Shown here in pieces: positions 43,263 to 54,469 of a DNA stretch of 64,000 nucleotides (the stretch's first letter is position 1; every line of letters begins with the position of its first letter). The stretch lies in the NCBI GenBank assembly GCA_007115705.1, contig QXEO01000549.1:3548769-3612768 (forward strand). Direction: 5' to 3'. This DNA comes from Dactylis glomerata (lineage: Eukaryota; Streptophyta; Magnoliopsida; Poales; Poaceae). The notes under the pieces are model-generated. The model had not been told where the DNA came from. It did not search any database and saw only the letters and a program-made list of their open reading frames with translations. Both the position numbers and the translations under genes were made by a program.

Positions 43263-45651
43263 TTCTTCTAATAAAAGCAAAAGAGTTTCTCCCAATTTTT
43301 GGGGATTCCACCTTTGATCGGAATTACAAGGTTTGCCACCGGTTAATAATATAACGTTTCGTGGGAATTGTGAAAGGTTTTCGCTGATTCATCCGTTCTT
43401 CCATCTCGCATTCGTTCGCCCGTAATATTCATCATCCTTCGTTATGTCTTGGACTGTTGGCCCAGTTCCATCACAGGCCCACGGTTTGAGCCAGCGGTTT
43501 GTACCGGATCGGTTGTCGCAAGGTCTCCTGGGTCCTGGCCCGATATATAAGCCCCTCCTCGGTATTGTCTCACCTAGCCCCCACCGCGCCGCCAGATCAG
43601 CTCCAGGCTGCGTGCCTGCCTTGAGATCTCAGCAGGGACGATGGAGACGACCGACCAGGATGAAAGGGGAGTTGTCCCCACCGAAGGCATCAATCGGTGG
43701 TGCTGCTGCAGTCACGGGCGTGCGATGGAGCCGTCGAGGAGTGCCTCATGGGTGAGGACGAGGAGCATGCGATGGAGCCATCGAGGAGTGCCTCGTGGGA
43801 GAGGACGAGGAGATAGGGACGGGCAGGGGACGCCAGCGAGGCCCTGCGAGGTCGCTGTCTAGGAGGACTGGAAGAATGCTTACTCATACGCCGTTGCACA
43901 CCGACTCCCTCTGATCCCCCTGCCCGTCCGCCGTCTTCTTCCCTCAACTCCTCTTCGCCTGCTTGGTCGGGATGGCAACATAAGGATTCGACGGGTTGCT
44001 CTCGTGGAAGGGGAAGTAGACGCTGAAGGTTGTCCACGAACGCCACACTCCAGCGGGACATCACATCAGCTGGCACCGGCAATTTGTCAGGCGGCGGATA
44101 CTACAGTGCCCATGAAGACTCCCATCTCCAGTGAAGCCACCGGCCACCGCCTCTCCCTCCCAAGATATTTCCTCCCCTGGCCCAGCGTGGCTGTTGTGCC
44201 TCCCCTCCTGCGCCGTGAGGACACCCTTGCATAATGACTATGCCGCCCTGGCCGATGACACCCCTTGACTGTGGGAGCCTTCACTGTGTGTGCTGCCGCC
44301 TCCTTGCAAGGTGTTGCTGGTGGTCAACTCGCAAGACACAGTAGACATTATATATGCATCGAAGCATATATGGACTCTACAGAGAGTTAATGATGATTCA
44401 GGCCACCAGACAGATAAGAACAAAGAGCTGTTTATGTCACTTGATTAACAAGGTGCTCATGAGTCTAGCTTGCAGGAAGTTGATATCGAGAAGAAAGATC
44501 TATTGGCAGCAAGGGTTGTTAATAATTCGAACAATTTTTAGTGGTGCTATGGAAGCTCTGCACATTCTGAAGAGCTGAGGCTGACGTGAAGAAATATTTC
44601 AGGTACTAGAATATGGTTCCAAGAAGCCCAAAATGGGAGTTGCACCTCCTACATCAAAGAGAATCAAGCTGACCGTTGGTTTGATATATGTCAATGAATA
44701 CTATTATGGGTGGAGAGAGCAATGTTTGAAGGTGCTCCGGTCAAACTTTGATAGCTAGGCATGTTTTTTTGACTGCTCAGGAAGCAGACTTACAAGTCCA
44801 GAAACAATTCATTCCTGTCAACAAAACAAAAAATTTGGTCCCAATTATTTGAATTTGAAGCTTCATTTTAGTGGGATTGATGTTCTTCAGCACTATGTTG
44901 AACTGATGAAAAACAGTGGGGACTTGAGCACCTAGAGGAGCTCTTGCCAAAGCTGACAATCATTCTTCTGAACTGAACAAGACCGTGTGACATTTTCGGC
45001 GAACCGGTCACATATTAGCTTGAAACTAAGCTCAAGATACACTATTCGCTTGAAGGTTGTCCTCTAGCTCGAAACCTGATGTTATTACAAAATTGCAATT
45101 ATTTTGAGATTTCTTCGCTGCATCTCATCAAAATCTTACGTCGCATATAATAGCAAGTAGCAAGAAGATGTATACGTGCAGAGGGATTAGAATGAATCAG
45201 AAACAACATATAGTGCATATGAGGTGCGGTGCTAGAATAGGTGGATTATACTATTGATGGTTGATTAGAAGTTTTGGAATAATTAAAAGAACAATAGAAG
45301 TAGTGGCGGGAATTAGCAGCTGGGAACTTGGAAGAATAATCTCTGTCCAACTTATTTCGAGTAGCATATGAGCCAAACACTAGATAGCAGCCCAGCTGTG
45401 TACACGCACTGAATTTTCTAAGAATCACACTATGCTCAATAGGATATATTAACTAAAGGATATGTACATAGATTTTATTTTATGCTTTTGATTGCAGAAA
45501 ATAAATCACAATGTTGAACAACCACCCTATTAATTTTCATAGCGTTGCACAATTTACAAAAATCCTAGCAAATTTAATTATAATTTTTCTTCTAAAAAAA
45601 TCCAAAGGAGGTAAAATTTGGGCTATGAGCCAACAATATATTTTTCGTTTT
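43263..45651. other. Interior of a possible third Helitron, with gene-like fragments
   Basis: 43440-44280 is GC-rich. A 52-bp segment (GCGATGGAGCC.TCGAGGAGTGC) is tandemly duplicated at about 43723-43826. Around 44630-44960 short open stretches such as GVAPPTSKRIKLT and GLEHLEELLPKLTIILLN look like gene remnants, but stop codons separate them and I cannot name the source. No full gene is supported. Confidence 0.35.
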
Positions 45652-45682
45652 CCCGTTGCAACACACGGGCACGTTTCCTAGT
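45652..45682 (+). mobile_element. Helitron-like 3' terminus
   Basis: CCCGTTGCAACACACGGG forms a hairpin with five-base arms (CCCGT/ACGGG). It is followed after nine bases by CTAGT (45678-45682), matching the CTRRT end rule. The next base is A rather than the usual T. Confidence 0.5.
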
Positions 45683-45740
45683 AGAGATAATCTAGGCAGA
45701 AAGAAATGAGTTATGGCTTAGAAACTTTCCATCCGACCAA

Positions 45741-45892
45741 TAAGTAAAACCAAAGAACAAATTATCTTGATTTAAATGTATCTGGATACTAAAATATATT
45801 TTCATATATATCCATATTAGCGCGAATTAATTTGGATAGGAGGGAGCATAATCATTTTCCTCTAAGTAAAACCAAAGAACAAATTATCTTGA
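45741..45892. repeat. 30-bp direct repeat flanking a 92-bp AT-rich segment
   Basis: TAAGTAAAACCAAAGAACAA plus ATTATCTTGA occurs at 45741-45770 and again, unchanged, at 45863-45892. Between them lies AT-rich DNA containing GGATAGGAGGGAG, which resembles a decayed Stowaway end. Confidence 0.75.
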
Positions 45893-46386
45893 CATCACCC
45901 ACCGTCCATTGATCAAACCCTAAACCCTAAACCCGAGCGCGTAGATTCCCACGGAAGGAGATACGATCGCGAGCGTGAGGGGTCCATGGCGGTTGCAGGG
46001 GCCAACTTTATCCTCCTGCCTCCTGTGTCCTGTCCCTTGCAACAGGGAGTACCTTCGGGGAAGAATCGAGGCAGCCATCCTGAGTGACCACGTGACCAGC
46101 TGCATGCGATCGCAGAGGTACTACCGCCTCTGACGCTGACGCTGACGCTGACGCAGGTAAAAGCCAAAACGTCTCCTAATCGTCCCAAAATTTTCTCGCT
46201 GGGGGAAAGTAACGACGCTACGTACGTGGCTGCCCGAATTGTCCAAATACTGTAGTACTACAAGTTTTATTTATACGTGCATACTAATACTCTAAATAAG
46301 TTTTCCTTATTTAGTAATTTTGCACTATGTGCGGACTAATTTTGTGTTGGATATAGGAGCATGATTAAATAAATAAAAGTAGTATG
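45893..46386. other. Low-copy DNA with telomere-like box and a hexamer run
   Basis: Three joined telo-box units (AAACCCT twice, then AAACCC) lie at 45915-45934, and four copies of TGACGC at about 46131-46156. Between them a minus-strand frame open for 90 codons exists but has no recognisable motif. Telo-boxes are common in plant promoters and first exons. Confidence 0.4.
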
Positions 46387-48344
46387 TAAATCATGACCAT
46401 AACAATAGGAGTTAAGCTAGCCATGAGAGCTGCCAACTACGAACTACTAGAGAAGATGGACATCACATATTTAAACCGATTGCTAAAACATGAAACTCTA
46501 GCATGCATGAATCACGAGCAAATAAAACAAAAACATGTAAACAATGTATGGTCTAGTGGAAGCAAAATGTTTTGGTGTTCTTGTGAGGAGCATCGCCAAA
46601 GATGTTCTTCACTCAAAGAAGTAGTCGTTGTTGCGAAAGTAGTTCTCTCTTGCGGTGTCAGAGAAGATGCCTCGCACGAGAACGATAGCGCTCCACCTGA
46701 TCGCTTCCCTCCCGTACAGAATCATAAGAAGCGGGTTCCGAAGGCTTGTTGTCACTCTGTCACGTCTCTTTTTGGCTTCAGCTGATAGTACATGCTCAGT
46801 TTTTTTTTTACTTTGGGAATAACAAAGTAGTCACCAATGTGCACTGCAATCATCATTGGTTATTAACTGACTGATCAAGAATCTAGTAGCCCGTAGGTGC
46901 TAATACTAGAACACATCCTGATGTCAGCGAGAGATGCCTACATAAAGAAAAAACATGTCACGAAAAGGCTTATCTCAGAATCAATGTTGCCATTATTACA
47001 TAACCCACATACAAAAATTATCTTTCTTAAAACCCCTTTGTGGGCATCTAGGACATAGAGAAAGTGTATTTCAAATAAATGAGCATATGCACCCGGAAGC
47101 CAAAATGGCTGTCATGTCAGGTTTGACTCTAAAATATAAAAGTATGTAACTTATGCAAAAAAGACAAAGTATCCAAGGAACAATATAATTACCTGCAATT
47201 TTATTTCAAACATATCTCTCTTTTGTGTATATAATTTTTTCATGAGTAAGTATAAAAATATATGTAGGTGTGTAATATATTTCAAATTTACTGAAACATT
47301 CAAAAACATATTTTTTAGATGCTTTCAAATTCAGGTTTATGTGTACCATGTACACCATTGTTCTTTCGGTGAATATCATGCTATTAAACCCCTACCAAAT
47401 ATTTAGGGAGAGAGAAAATAACACGTGCTAGACTAGTGAAGATACTAGATCTTTCAACTGACTAGAAAAATCCAACGACACCTTTTAAGTTCAGGAAAAT
47501 CAACAATAGTCAAAGTTGATGTTCAAAAAAAAAAACAATAGTCAAAGCTGCGATATATGTTTTCTTAGCGGGGAATAACAACTCTCGGTGGCCGTTGCCT
47601 GTCTGGGTCGCCTGCTTGGTGCTTGTTCTTTTGGCTGACGTGGATGGTGGATCTACCACAAGTACTAGTGAATTGAGTCCACCTGATACATATCTATAAG
47701 TATTCTTTTGATAAAATTCTTGAACGGTCATGGCTAAGGTTTGCCCCTGCATAGCTCCGCTAGTGTGGCATAGGACCTATTAGCTCGTATCGCGGGAAGC
47801 TGCTCGGAGTACATGTTAGTAATTAGTTAACCTAACCTTAACCATTTCTAGAATAAGACTGGTTATGAGACATGCGTTGGTATGATCTTGTGAGGGTCTT
47901 CGGTTTGGCTACGACAGAGACAGGACCTGCCCCTGAAGCTTCGAAAATCAGACATCCCACTAGGAAGAAGATGGTGCCAGCGTGGCTCGCGGGCCACGTC
48001 TTGGGCTAAGCCCAGCCAATGTAAGCAGCATACCGCATTGTAAGGAACGAGACCATGACTGTAATAGTTTGCTAGGATCGCATGAATGGGCAGTTTTTCC
48101 ATGACGTATTAGACTTGTTCGAGGGGGCGGACACGAGGAACCAGCACAATTCGAATTAATTCCAGTTCGGTGATCCATTTGAGAGTGATTTCCGAGGAGT
48201 TTGTGAGTGAAAAGGATCTTACAAATCTTGTACTACTGTACTGTGACATGCAACAGGCCTAATATTCAGTGCCATGTAGAAAGATACAACCGTCAGGTTT
48301 TAATTCTAGAATTTGTTCAGCATATTCTTTGTCCAATAAAATTA
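46387..48344. other. Low-copy region without a supported gene
   Basis: A plus-strand frame at 46393-46785 (130 codons) is the longest; it shows no known motif and I would not call it. 46787-46935 is similar to 48530-48720 (see findings). The rest is AT-rich with no repeat structure that I can define. Confidence 0.35.
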
Positions 48345-48468
48345 CTCCCTCCGTCCAACAATAAGTGATGTAGATTTGTCTAGATTCGGATATACCTATA
48401 TGCTAAAACACATCTAGATACATGCAAATTTAGATAAATCCATATCACTTATTTCAGGACAGAGGTAG
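48345..48468. mobile_element. Stowaway (Tc1/Mariner-type) MITE, 124 bp
   Basis: It begins CTCCCTCCGTCCAACAATAAGTG and ends CACTTATTTCAGGACAGAGGTAG, flanked by TA on both sides (48343-48344 and 48469-48470). Terminal inverted repeats and the TA duplication are diagnostic. It has no coding capacity. Confidence 0.88.
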
Positions 48469-48470
48469 TA

Positions 48471-49070
48471 CTATAGAATAAAACGCTCTGCTCGAAAATT
48501 TTCAGAGGCATGTATAAAATGCATTACTCCGTAGCAGTATATGTTCAGTTTTTTACTTTGAAAAAAATAATAAAGCAGTCATCAATGGGCTACATCGATC
48601 ACCAGTTATTAACTGACTGACCAATAACCCAATAGCTTGCAGATGGTAAGAAAAGTATCGTACGCACAGCGTTTCCGGTACTAGAACCCACCCAGATATC
48701 TGCGATCGATGCTCCTGTTGCCTATGATAATTGACATCTAAATTATTTCAGAGATCCATAAGCATTAAGCAGTTCGTCCCCAAAAAAATATATAAGCGCA
48801 GAAGCAAATCACCTCTAGCAGACTAGCACTCAGTCAGATACTAAGCCAAGAAACAATATGCTCCAGTAAAGACCACCAAATCAGTTAAACGACGCAACCA
48901 CAGATAATGACGAGATGATGATTTCGCGTTGCTTGATCTATACCTACGATCTGCACCGGCCGCCGCCGATGGCCGATGCACACCTCCACGAGGCGGCTAC
49001 TCACGAGAAGATGAGCGCCGGCGCGTGTGCAGCCTCTCGGCGTAGCGGAACGGCAGATGGCGGCGACGTG
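48471..49070. other. Low-copy DNA next to CACTA-2; minus strand open up to the insertion
   Basis: 49070-48885 on the minus strand is an open frame (HVAAICRSATPRGC, then HLLVSSRLVEVCIGHRRRPV). It is in phase with an open frame on the far side of CACTA-2 when one GTG duplication copy is counted. It may be an exon split by the transposon. 48471-48880 shows no feature except the duplicated segment 48530-48720. Confidence 0.4.
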
Positions 49071-49300
49071 CACTGGTGGAAAAAGGGCCATTAATCCCGG
49101 TCTGTAACGGCCTTTAGTCCCGGTTTCCAAACCGGAACTAGCAAAGCGCGATTAAAGGCCCTCAACCTTTAGTCCCGGTTGCAAACGAATCGGGACTAAT
49201 GGCCGTCCACGTGGGCAAGGCTGGGTGAGCCGTCTCGGGGACCTTTAGTCCCGGTTCGTAATGAGAACCGGGACTAAAGTGTTCTGTTTTTGTTTTTATT
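49071..49300. repeat. Left terminus and subterminal repeats of CACTA-2
   Basis: The terminal inverted repeat is followed by at least three inverted pairs of CCTTTAGTCCCGGTT/AACCGGGACTAAAG (49115-49280), with some decay (one TTAATCCCGG copy). Confidence 0.9.
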
Positions 49301-49540
49301 TTTATTGCTGTTTCAGATTATAGGTTTAGGGTTTATGCTTAATTAGGGTTCATTTGAATTTCAAACGAGTTTCCGTACCTATATTCTACGACTAGTACAT
49401 ACACATTACATGTTGGTGCATGCATATATAATATTATACGATGTCTTGCGACTGTATATACTACAATTTCAAACAAGTGTATGTACAACTATTTTTCAAA
49501 CAAGTTTCAAAACAAACTAAGTTACATGGAGATCACTAAA

Positions 49541-52500
49541 TTACAAATAGCGTTCTTCGTCCTCTACATAGTGTTCTCCTTTCGGATCGAGGACCTCCCT
49601 CATGATGAATCCTGCCAGCTCCTCTTGAATTGCTTTTAGGCGCTGGGTTGGTACGAGCTTCTCCCGCATCACATACAACTTTAAGAAGATCGATATGGAT
49701 ATATATAAGTTGGATGAAACTCAACACAAATGATTATAATAAAAGAAAACTGTGAATATTATTTACGTACATCAAAGTCCGTGGAATGTGCTCTCCGCTC
49801 ACTGGTATACCACCGGATGAACTCGCATACGTAGAATCCACAGAGATTGGTCCCCGGTGGTTGCGTCAAACCCTTTTTCTTTTTAAAAGTTAGATGTTCT
49901 TTGAATTCACCTGTTACCGACCTTCTGAAACGTGTCCAAACTCTACAGGGCAAAGAAAATGAGCAAATGAGTTATTAAATACTTCATATCAGCAAATTAA
50001 TGAAAGGAGCTGATATAGTCGGGTAATGATTGAAATTACTTTTGCAGCATTTCTTTCATGTCGCTAAACAGGACGTCGGGCTTATCCAATGAGTCCAAGA
50101 TATGAACAGTTGATGTGTCCAATTGAATCTTTAGCAGAATCCAGTGGAAACTGCAGACACGCATGCATAACTCATCAATTACACTTAACATCGAGTAAGC
50201 AAAAATGAATGTCTAGAAGATAGAAACACTCACTTGAAGTTGTAAGGAAAGAGAAGTTCTCTTTTAAGACTTTGCTTCAAAAAAAATCTGAAGAGGTCCC
50301 TCTCCACGTCTCTGGGGAAATCTTTTAACATCCTTTCATTAATGATATATGGGTCAATGAACCCAACGTCATGGATTCCCTTTTGTTTGCATTCAAACAT
50401 CTTAAATCTGCATAATAGCATACAAAAATCATATAGTTAATGAAGATATATAGGCAATGAACGAGCTTAGCTAGATACTTGAATATAAATCACTTACAGA
50501 CAATAGCAACTGATGGTAGACTTGTCGAGATCGCGCTGATTGAATATGTGAAACAATTCGTCCATTGGAATATGTACCATGTATCTTTTGAAGTAATGCT
50601 CCTCTCTAACGTCCAAGAGGATCCAACGTTTGAAGTCCTTTTTTTGTATATGCGCCTTGTACCAGCCGAGCAGATTTCGCATATGTGTTGATAGACCGCG
50701 TTCATCCTCAGGCTTGATCAGAGGCCCCCCCAGTACATATTGCTCTACTACCTCTCCCAGTGGCGCTTCTTCAAGGCCTAACATAAGTAGAAGAGGCACA
50801 TTCAAGAGGGCCGCGTTCTGTTTTGCCTCCCTTACAGTTAAACCCAATAGTTGTGCAGCTGCTACTACTCTGGGGTCCAATAACAATCGGTCCTCTTCCA
50901 AATCGGCTCTGAAGGACGTATCGATATCGAGGGGGCCGACTATGAGCGGGGCGACCGACTGATTCTTCTGTTCTCCAAGCTGGGGAATTTGTTTCCCGCT
51001 TCTTTTTGCCTTGGCCAAGTCACTTTGCCTTTCAATTTCGCGTTTATAGTCTGATGGCAGATTCATCTTATATTGGGGCTCTGCAGTAAGCATAGCATAA
51101 GCCCAGTCCTTTTGTTTCTGCGTGTATGTCGGCTTGGGCTCAGGCACTTTCGGTGCAAGAAATGCCTTCACTTCGGCGCGTACTATCGCCTCATTTTCCT
51201 CGGTAGTCCGGTCATAAGCTCTCTTGGGAAGAGGCTTTAGTGATGGCTCTGGTATCTTCGTGGTCTTATGTACTACCTTATCAGTAGTACTAACCATAGC
51301 AGACCTACTCCGCTTTTTCCCCGTCTGAGTAGTATTGGGGGGAGGCTTCGCCTGACGCGCTGGAGGTGCACTGGGGGACGGCGTTGGCTGACGCGCGGGA
51401 GGTGCACTGGGGGACGGCGTTGGCTGACGCGCGGGAGGTGCACTGGGGGACGGCGTTGGCTGACGCGCGGGAGGTGCACTGGGGGACGGCGTCTGCTGAC
51501 GTGGCGCCCGAGGTGGACTCGGGGGTGGCATCGGCTGACGCGGCGCTGGAGGTGGACTCGGGGGTGGCGTCGGCTGACGCGGCGCCCGAGGTGGACTCGG
51601 GGGCGGCGTAGGTGGACGACGTTCACCGGGGGAGGGTGGACTTGGATTCCTCGGAGTCGGTGGCCTTGGCGCTGATCCTGGAAACTTGATGTATTTCTTT
51701 TGCCATAAAACGATTTGGCGCTTGACATCTCCAAGTCTCCGATCCCCTTCAGGTGTAGCAAAATCAAGATCTAGGTCCTCGAACGAGCTGACTATGTCAA
51801 GCACCGAGACACGAGCATAGCCAGCCGGTATCGGGTTCCCATGGTGGAGTGCTTCAGGTAGACAAGGTAAAGCGTCGCCGCTCGCCACCTTGATGGTCAC
51901 GTTCTTCATTGGCTGATGTAGCTCACAATTTGTCATCTCCCTAACATCATCCACGGGGTAGCGAGACCCCGGTGCTTCATGCTCATCAGCTGGGACCTCC
52001 GTGGAAGCCACGCTGCTTCTCCGCTGACTATTAAGATCCAATGCTGGATCTTCCTGCAGCCGAGATCCGCCTCCCTGGCTAAGTTGATGTATCATACTCT
52101 TCATGTCGGCTAATTCACGTTCTACCTTGCCGATCCGATCTGCTTCCCGATCCTTCTTTCTCTGACGGCTTTTGTAACCATACGGATCTTCGTGCTGAGA
52201 AAACCCTTCCTTCCATGGAACACCGGCGCCTTTGCCTCTTGTTCGTCCGGTGTGTTCTGGATTCCCGAGGGCGTGTGTCAGCTCGTCGTTCTCTCGGTCG
52301 ACACGGATCAATCCCGCTTGAGCATCCTCCATTGCCTTAACAAGTTTTGCTGTGGGAGTAAAGGTCTGTTTCCGATGAACACACTCCCCTGTTGCCGGGT
52401 CTAACGATCCTCCATGTCCGTACCACCAGTGCTTGGCCCTTTCGGGCCATCCCTCTGTACCTGGAGTGATTCCTTTATTCCTCAATCCATTCTCCATAGA

Positions 52501-53423
52501 TTCCCACTTGGGCACTGCTCTCACGTAGCCGCCTGGCCCCAAAACATGGTGATGTTCCTTCTTTTCAGCATTTTTCTTATTTTTTTCGGACATTTCCTTG
52601 GCTCTCTCAGATGTCTTGAATGCCACAAATTCAGGCCACTGTTGTCTCAACTTCTCGTATGCTCCTTCGAACACTGGAGTTTTCTTTTTCGCGATATACT
52701 TCGCGTATAACATTTTCTTGAAGCCCCGGAATGCTTCAGCCATCTTCTTGAGAGCGTAATGTTTAACTCTCCTTCTCCTTTCACGTCCACCCGGAATTTC
52801 ATTTCCATCATCATCCTTCTTGCAGTACTCCAGAGGTAGAATGAAATTTTCCATGAGCTTCCTCCAAAGGTCTTTCTTGGATCTTTTGTTCACAAAAGTA
52901 GCTCCAAGACGTGCCTTCTTTGGCTCGTGCCATTCTTGAACCGTGATCGGGATCATGTCCCTAACAATCACTCCGCATTGATTTATAAATTTTGTTGCGT
53001 CCTGTTTTGGCTCCAACGGTTTGCCAGCTGGAGATACTAAATCGATGGTCAGCTTCTGATTCGCACTCAACTTTTGGCTCGGACCTCGTTTAGAATACGA
53101 TTTGCTCGATCCGGAGGGCTGAAAAAAGAAAAAGTCATTAATACAAATATGCATATTCCCTTCGTATCACCAAAACCTAATCTATATACCTCGCCATCGG
53201 CGTTTGTTTGCAATTGTCGTTCGGCATCGGTGTTTGTTTGCCCTTCGTCGTCAAACGTGTCTATCTCCATTCCGTCACCGGAAGGGTTAAGAAACGACGA
53301 AACATCATCTTCAAGTTCAGCTTCTCCGGCACCTTCTTGGCCGACTTCTGCTCGGCCGACATTCTCACGTATCATGCCAAATAAGAATTCTTCAGGGTGG
53401 CGTGGGTCATTTTCACCGTCCAT
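49541..53423 (-). CDS. CACTA-2 TNPA-like protein fused to a Ulp1/C48 SUMO-protease-like domain (1149 aa, six exons)
   Basis: Exons are 53423-53190, 53118-50498, 50407-50234, 50150-50040, 49942-49771 and 49678-49541. All introns are GT-AG, phases agree, and the frame is open to TAA at 49541. Residues 1-78 are acidic. The Transposase_24-like region is at about 200-420 (KTPVFEGAYEKLRQQW, EHHHVLGPGGYV, DELTHALGNPEHTGRTR). A DUF8039-like block follows near 480 (TNCELHQPMKNVTIKVASG), then a Pro-rich repeat region at about 565-690. From residue 952 on there is a C48 peptidase: GIHDVGFIDPY, FHWILLKI (His about 1012), HILDSLDKPD (Asp about 1029) and LTQPPGTNLCGFYVCEFIRW (Gln about 1074, Cys about 1081). 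All four catalytic positions are present. The protein could bind element ends and remove SUMO from chromatin or host proteins; that is inference from the family. Confidence 0.87.
51350..51620 (-). repeat. Coding minisatellite in the Pro-rich linker
   Basis: Near-identical units of 36-39 bp (GGTGCACTGGGGGACGGCG type, then GGTGGACTCGGGGG type) repeat about seven times, always in multiples of three, so the frame is kept. They encode RQPTPSPSAPPA and RAPRQPTPPPSPP repeats in the linker before the protease part. Confidence 0.85.
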
Positions 53424-53478
53424 GTCTCTTCTAAAGACAGGTAAAACAAGTTAGTATTTGATCAATAACCAAAAAAAA

Positions 53479-53878
53479 GGGGGCGTTGGCCGAGCGCCGA
53501 CGCGGTGGGGGGAAGACCCCCTCACCGCGTCGGCGCCCGGCCAACGCCCCCTTTTAGTACACATATTTGATCAATAACCAAAAAAAAAAGGGGGCGTTGG
53601 CCGAGCGCCGACGCGGTGGGGGGAAGACCCCCTCACCGCGTCGGCGCCCGGCCAACGCCCCCTTTTAGTACACATATTTGATCAATAACCAAAAAAAAAG
53701 GGGGGGTTGGCCGAGCGCCGACGCGGTGGGGGGAAGACCCCCTCACCGCGTCGGCGCCCGGCCAACGCCCCCTTTTAGTACACATATTTGATAAATAACC
53801 AAAAAAAAGGGGGCGTTGGCCGGGCGCCGACGCGGTGGGGGGTCCCCCTGACCGCGTCGGCGCCCGGCCAACGCCCCC
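53479..53878. repeat. Four tandem copies of the GC-rich intron hairpin in CACTA-2
   Basis: Hairpins lie at 53479-53551, 53590-53662, 53700-53772 and 53809-53878. Each has arms of about 30 bases (GGGGGCGTTGGCCGAGCGCC... to ...GGCGCCCGGCCAACGCCCCC) separated by AT-rich spacers of about 38 bases (TTTTAGTACACATATTTGAT). They fall in an intron of the 5' leader: the acceptor TCTTTAG lies just before ATG 53423 and the donor CAG|GTATAG is at about 54094. The single hairpin in CACTA-1 is at the same gene position. Confidence 0.88.
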
Positions 53879-54094
53879 TTTTAGTACTACATTCTAACAT
53901 TTCTATTTTTTTACTAACATTTCAAATATTCTAACATTTCTATTTTTTACTAATACTAATTCTAACACAAATTATAACTAGCTAGTAATATTATTAACTC
54001 TATTTTGTAAGTCTATTACTAACAATATTCCTATTTCTAACATTTCTAACTATTAACTATTTCTAACATAGAAAAGTTAGAAAATCTATACCTG
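53879..54094. other. AT-rich rest of the CACTA-2 leader intron
   Basis: Repeats of TTCTAACATTTCTATTTTT occur; no gene. The donor (minus strand GCAGCAGG|TATAG or CAG|GTATAG) lies at its right end. Confidence 0.5.
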
Positions 54095-54455
54095 CTGCAG
54101 TGCTGCAGGGGGGCGGCCGGCGTTGCAGGGGACGTGGCCGGGCGGCGGCCGGCGCTGCAGGGGTGGCGGCGCGGTGCTGCAGGGGGTGGCGGCGGCGCTG
54201 CAGGGGGTGGCCGCGCGCTGCAGGGGGTCGGCGGCGGCACTGCTGCAGGGAGTCGGCGGCGGCGGCGCTCGGCGATTCGGGCGGCGCGCGCGGGAAGAAG
54301 AAGGCGCGGCGCGGAGGCTCGGGCGGCGCGGCGGTGGCGGCGTGGGGGCACGGGAGCGGACGCGGCGGCGACGGAATCGAGCGGCCGCAACGATCGGTGC
54401 TCGATCTCCTCTGCGCGCGGCGTTCCGAAACTGCTAAAGTGTGAGTGGGGAAGAA
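54095..54455 (-). other. GC-rich untranslated leader exon of the CACTA-2 second gene
   Basis: Over 75 percent G+C with repeated GCTGCAGGGGGT units; frames open on both strands through composition. It sits between a TATA box (54474-54481) and a splice donor, as the equivalent stretch does in CACTA-1. Confidence 0.5.
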
Positions 54456-54469
54456 GGAGAGGGGTGGCG

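Noticed and set aside
46393..46785. 130-codon plus-strand frame as a gene
   Set aside because: No motif, no codon bias evident, AT-rich surroundings and no support from splice or promoter signals.
53479..53878. Regularly spaced repeats as a CRISPR array
   Set aside because: Eukaryotic context, repeats are long hairpins and the spacers are the same AT-rich sequence each time.
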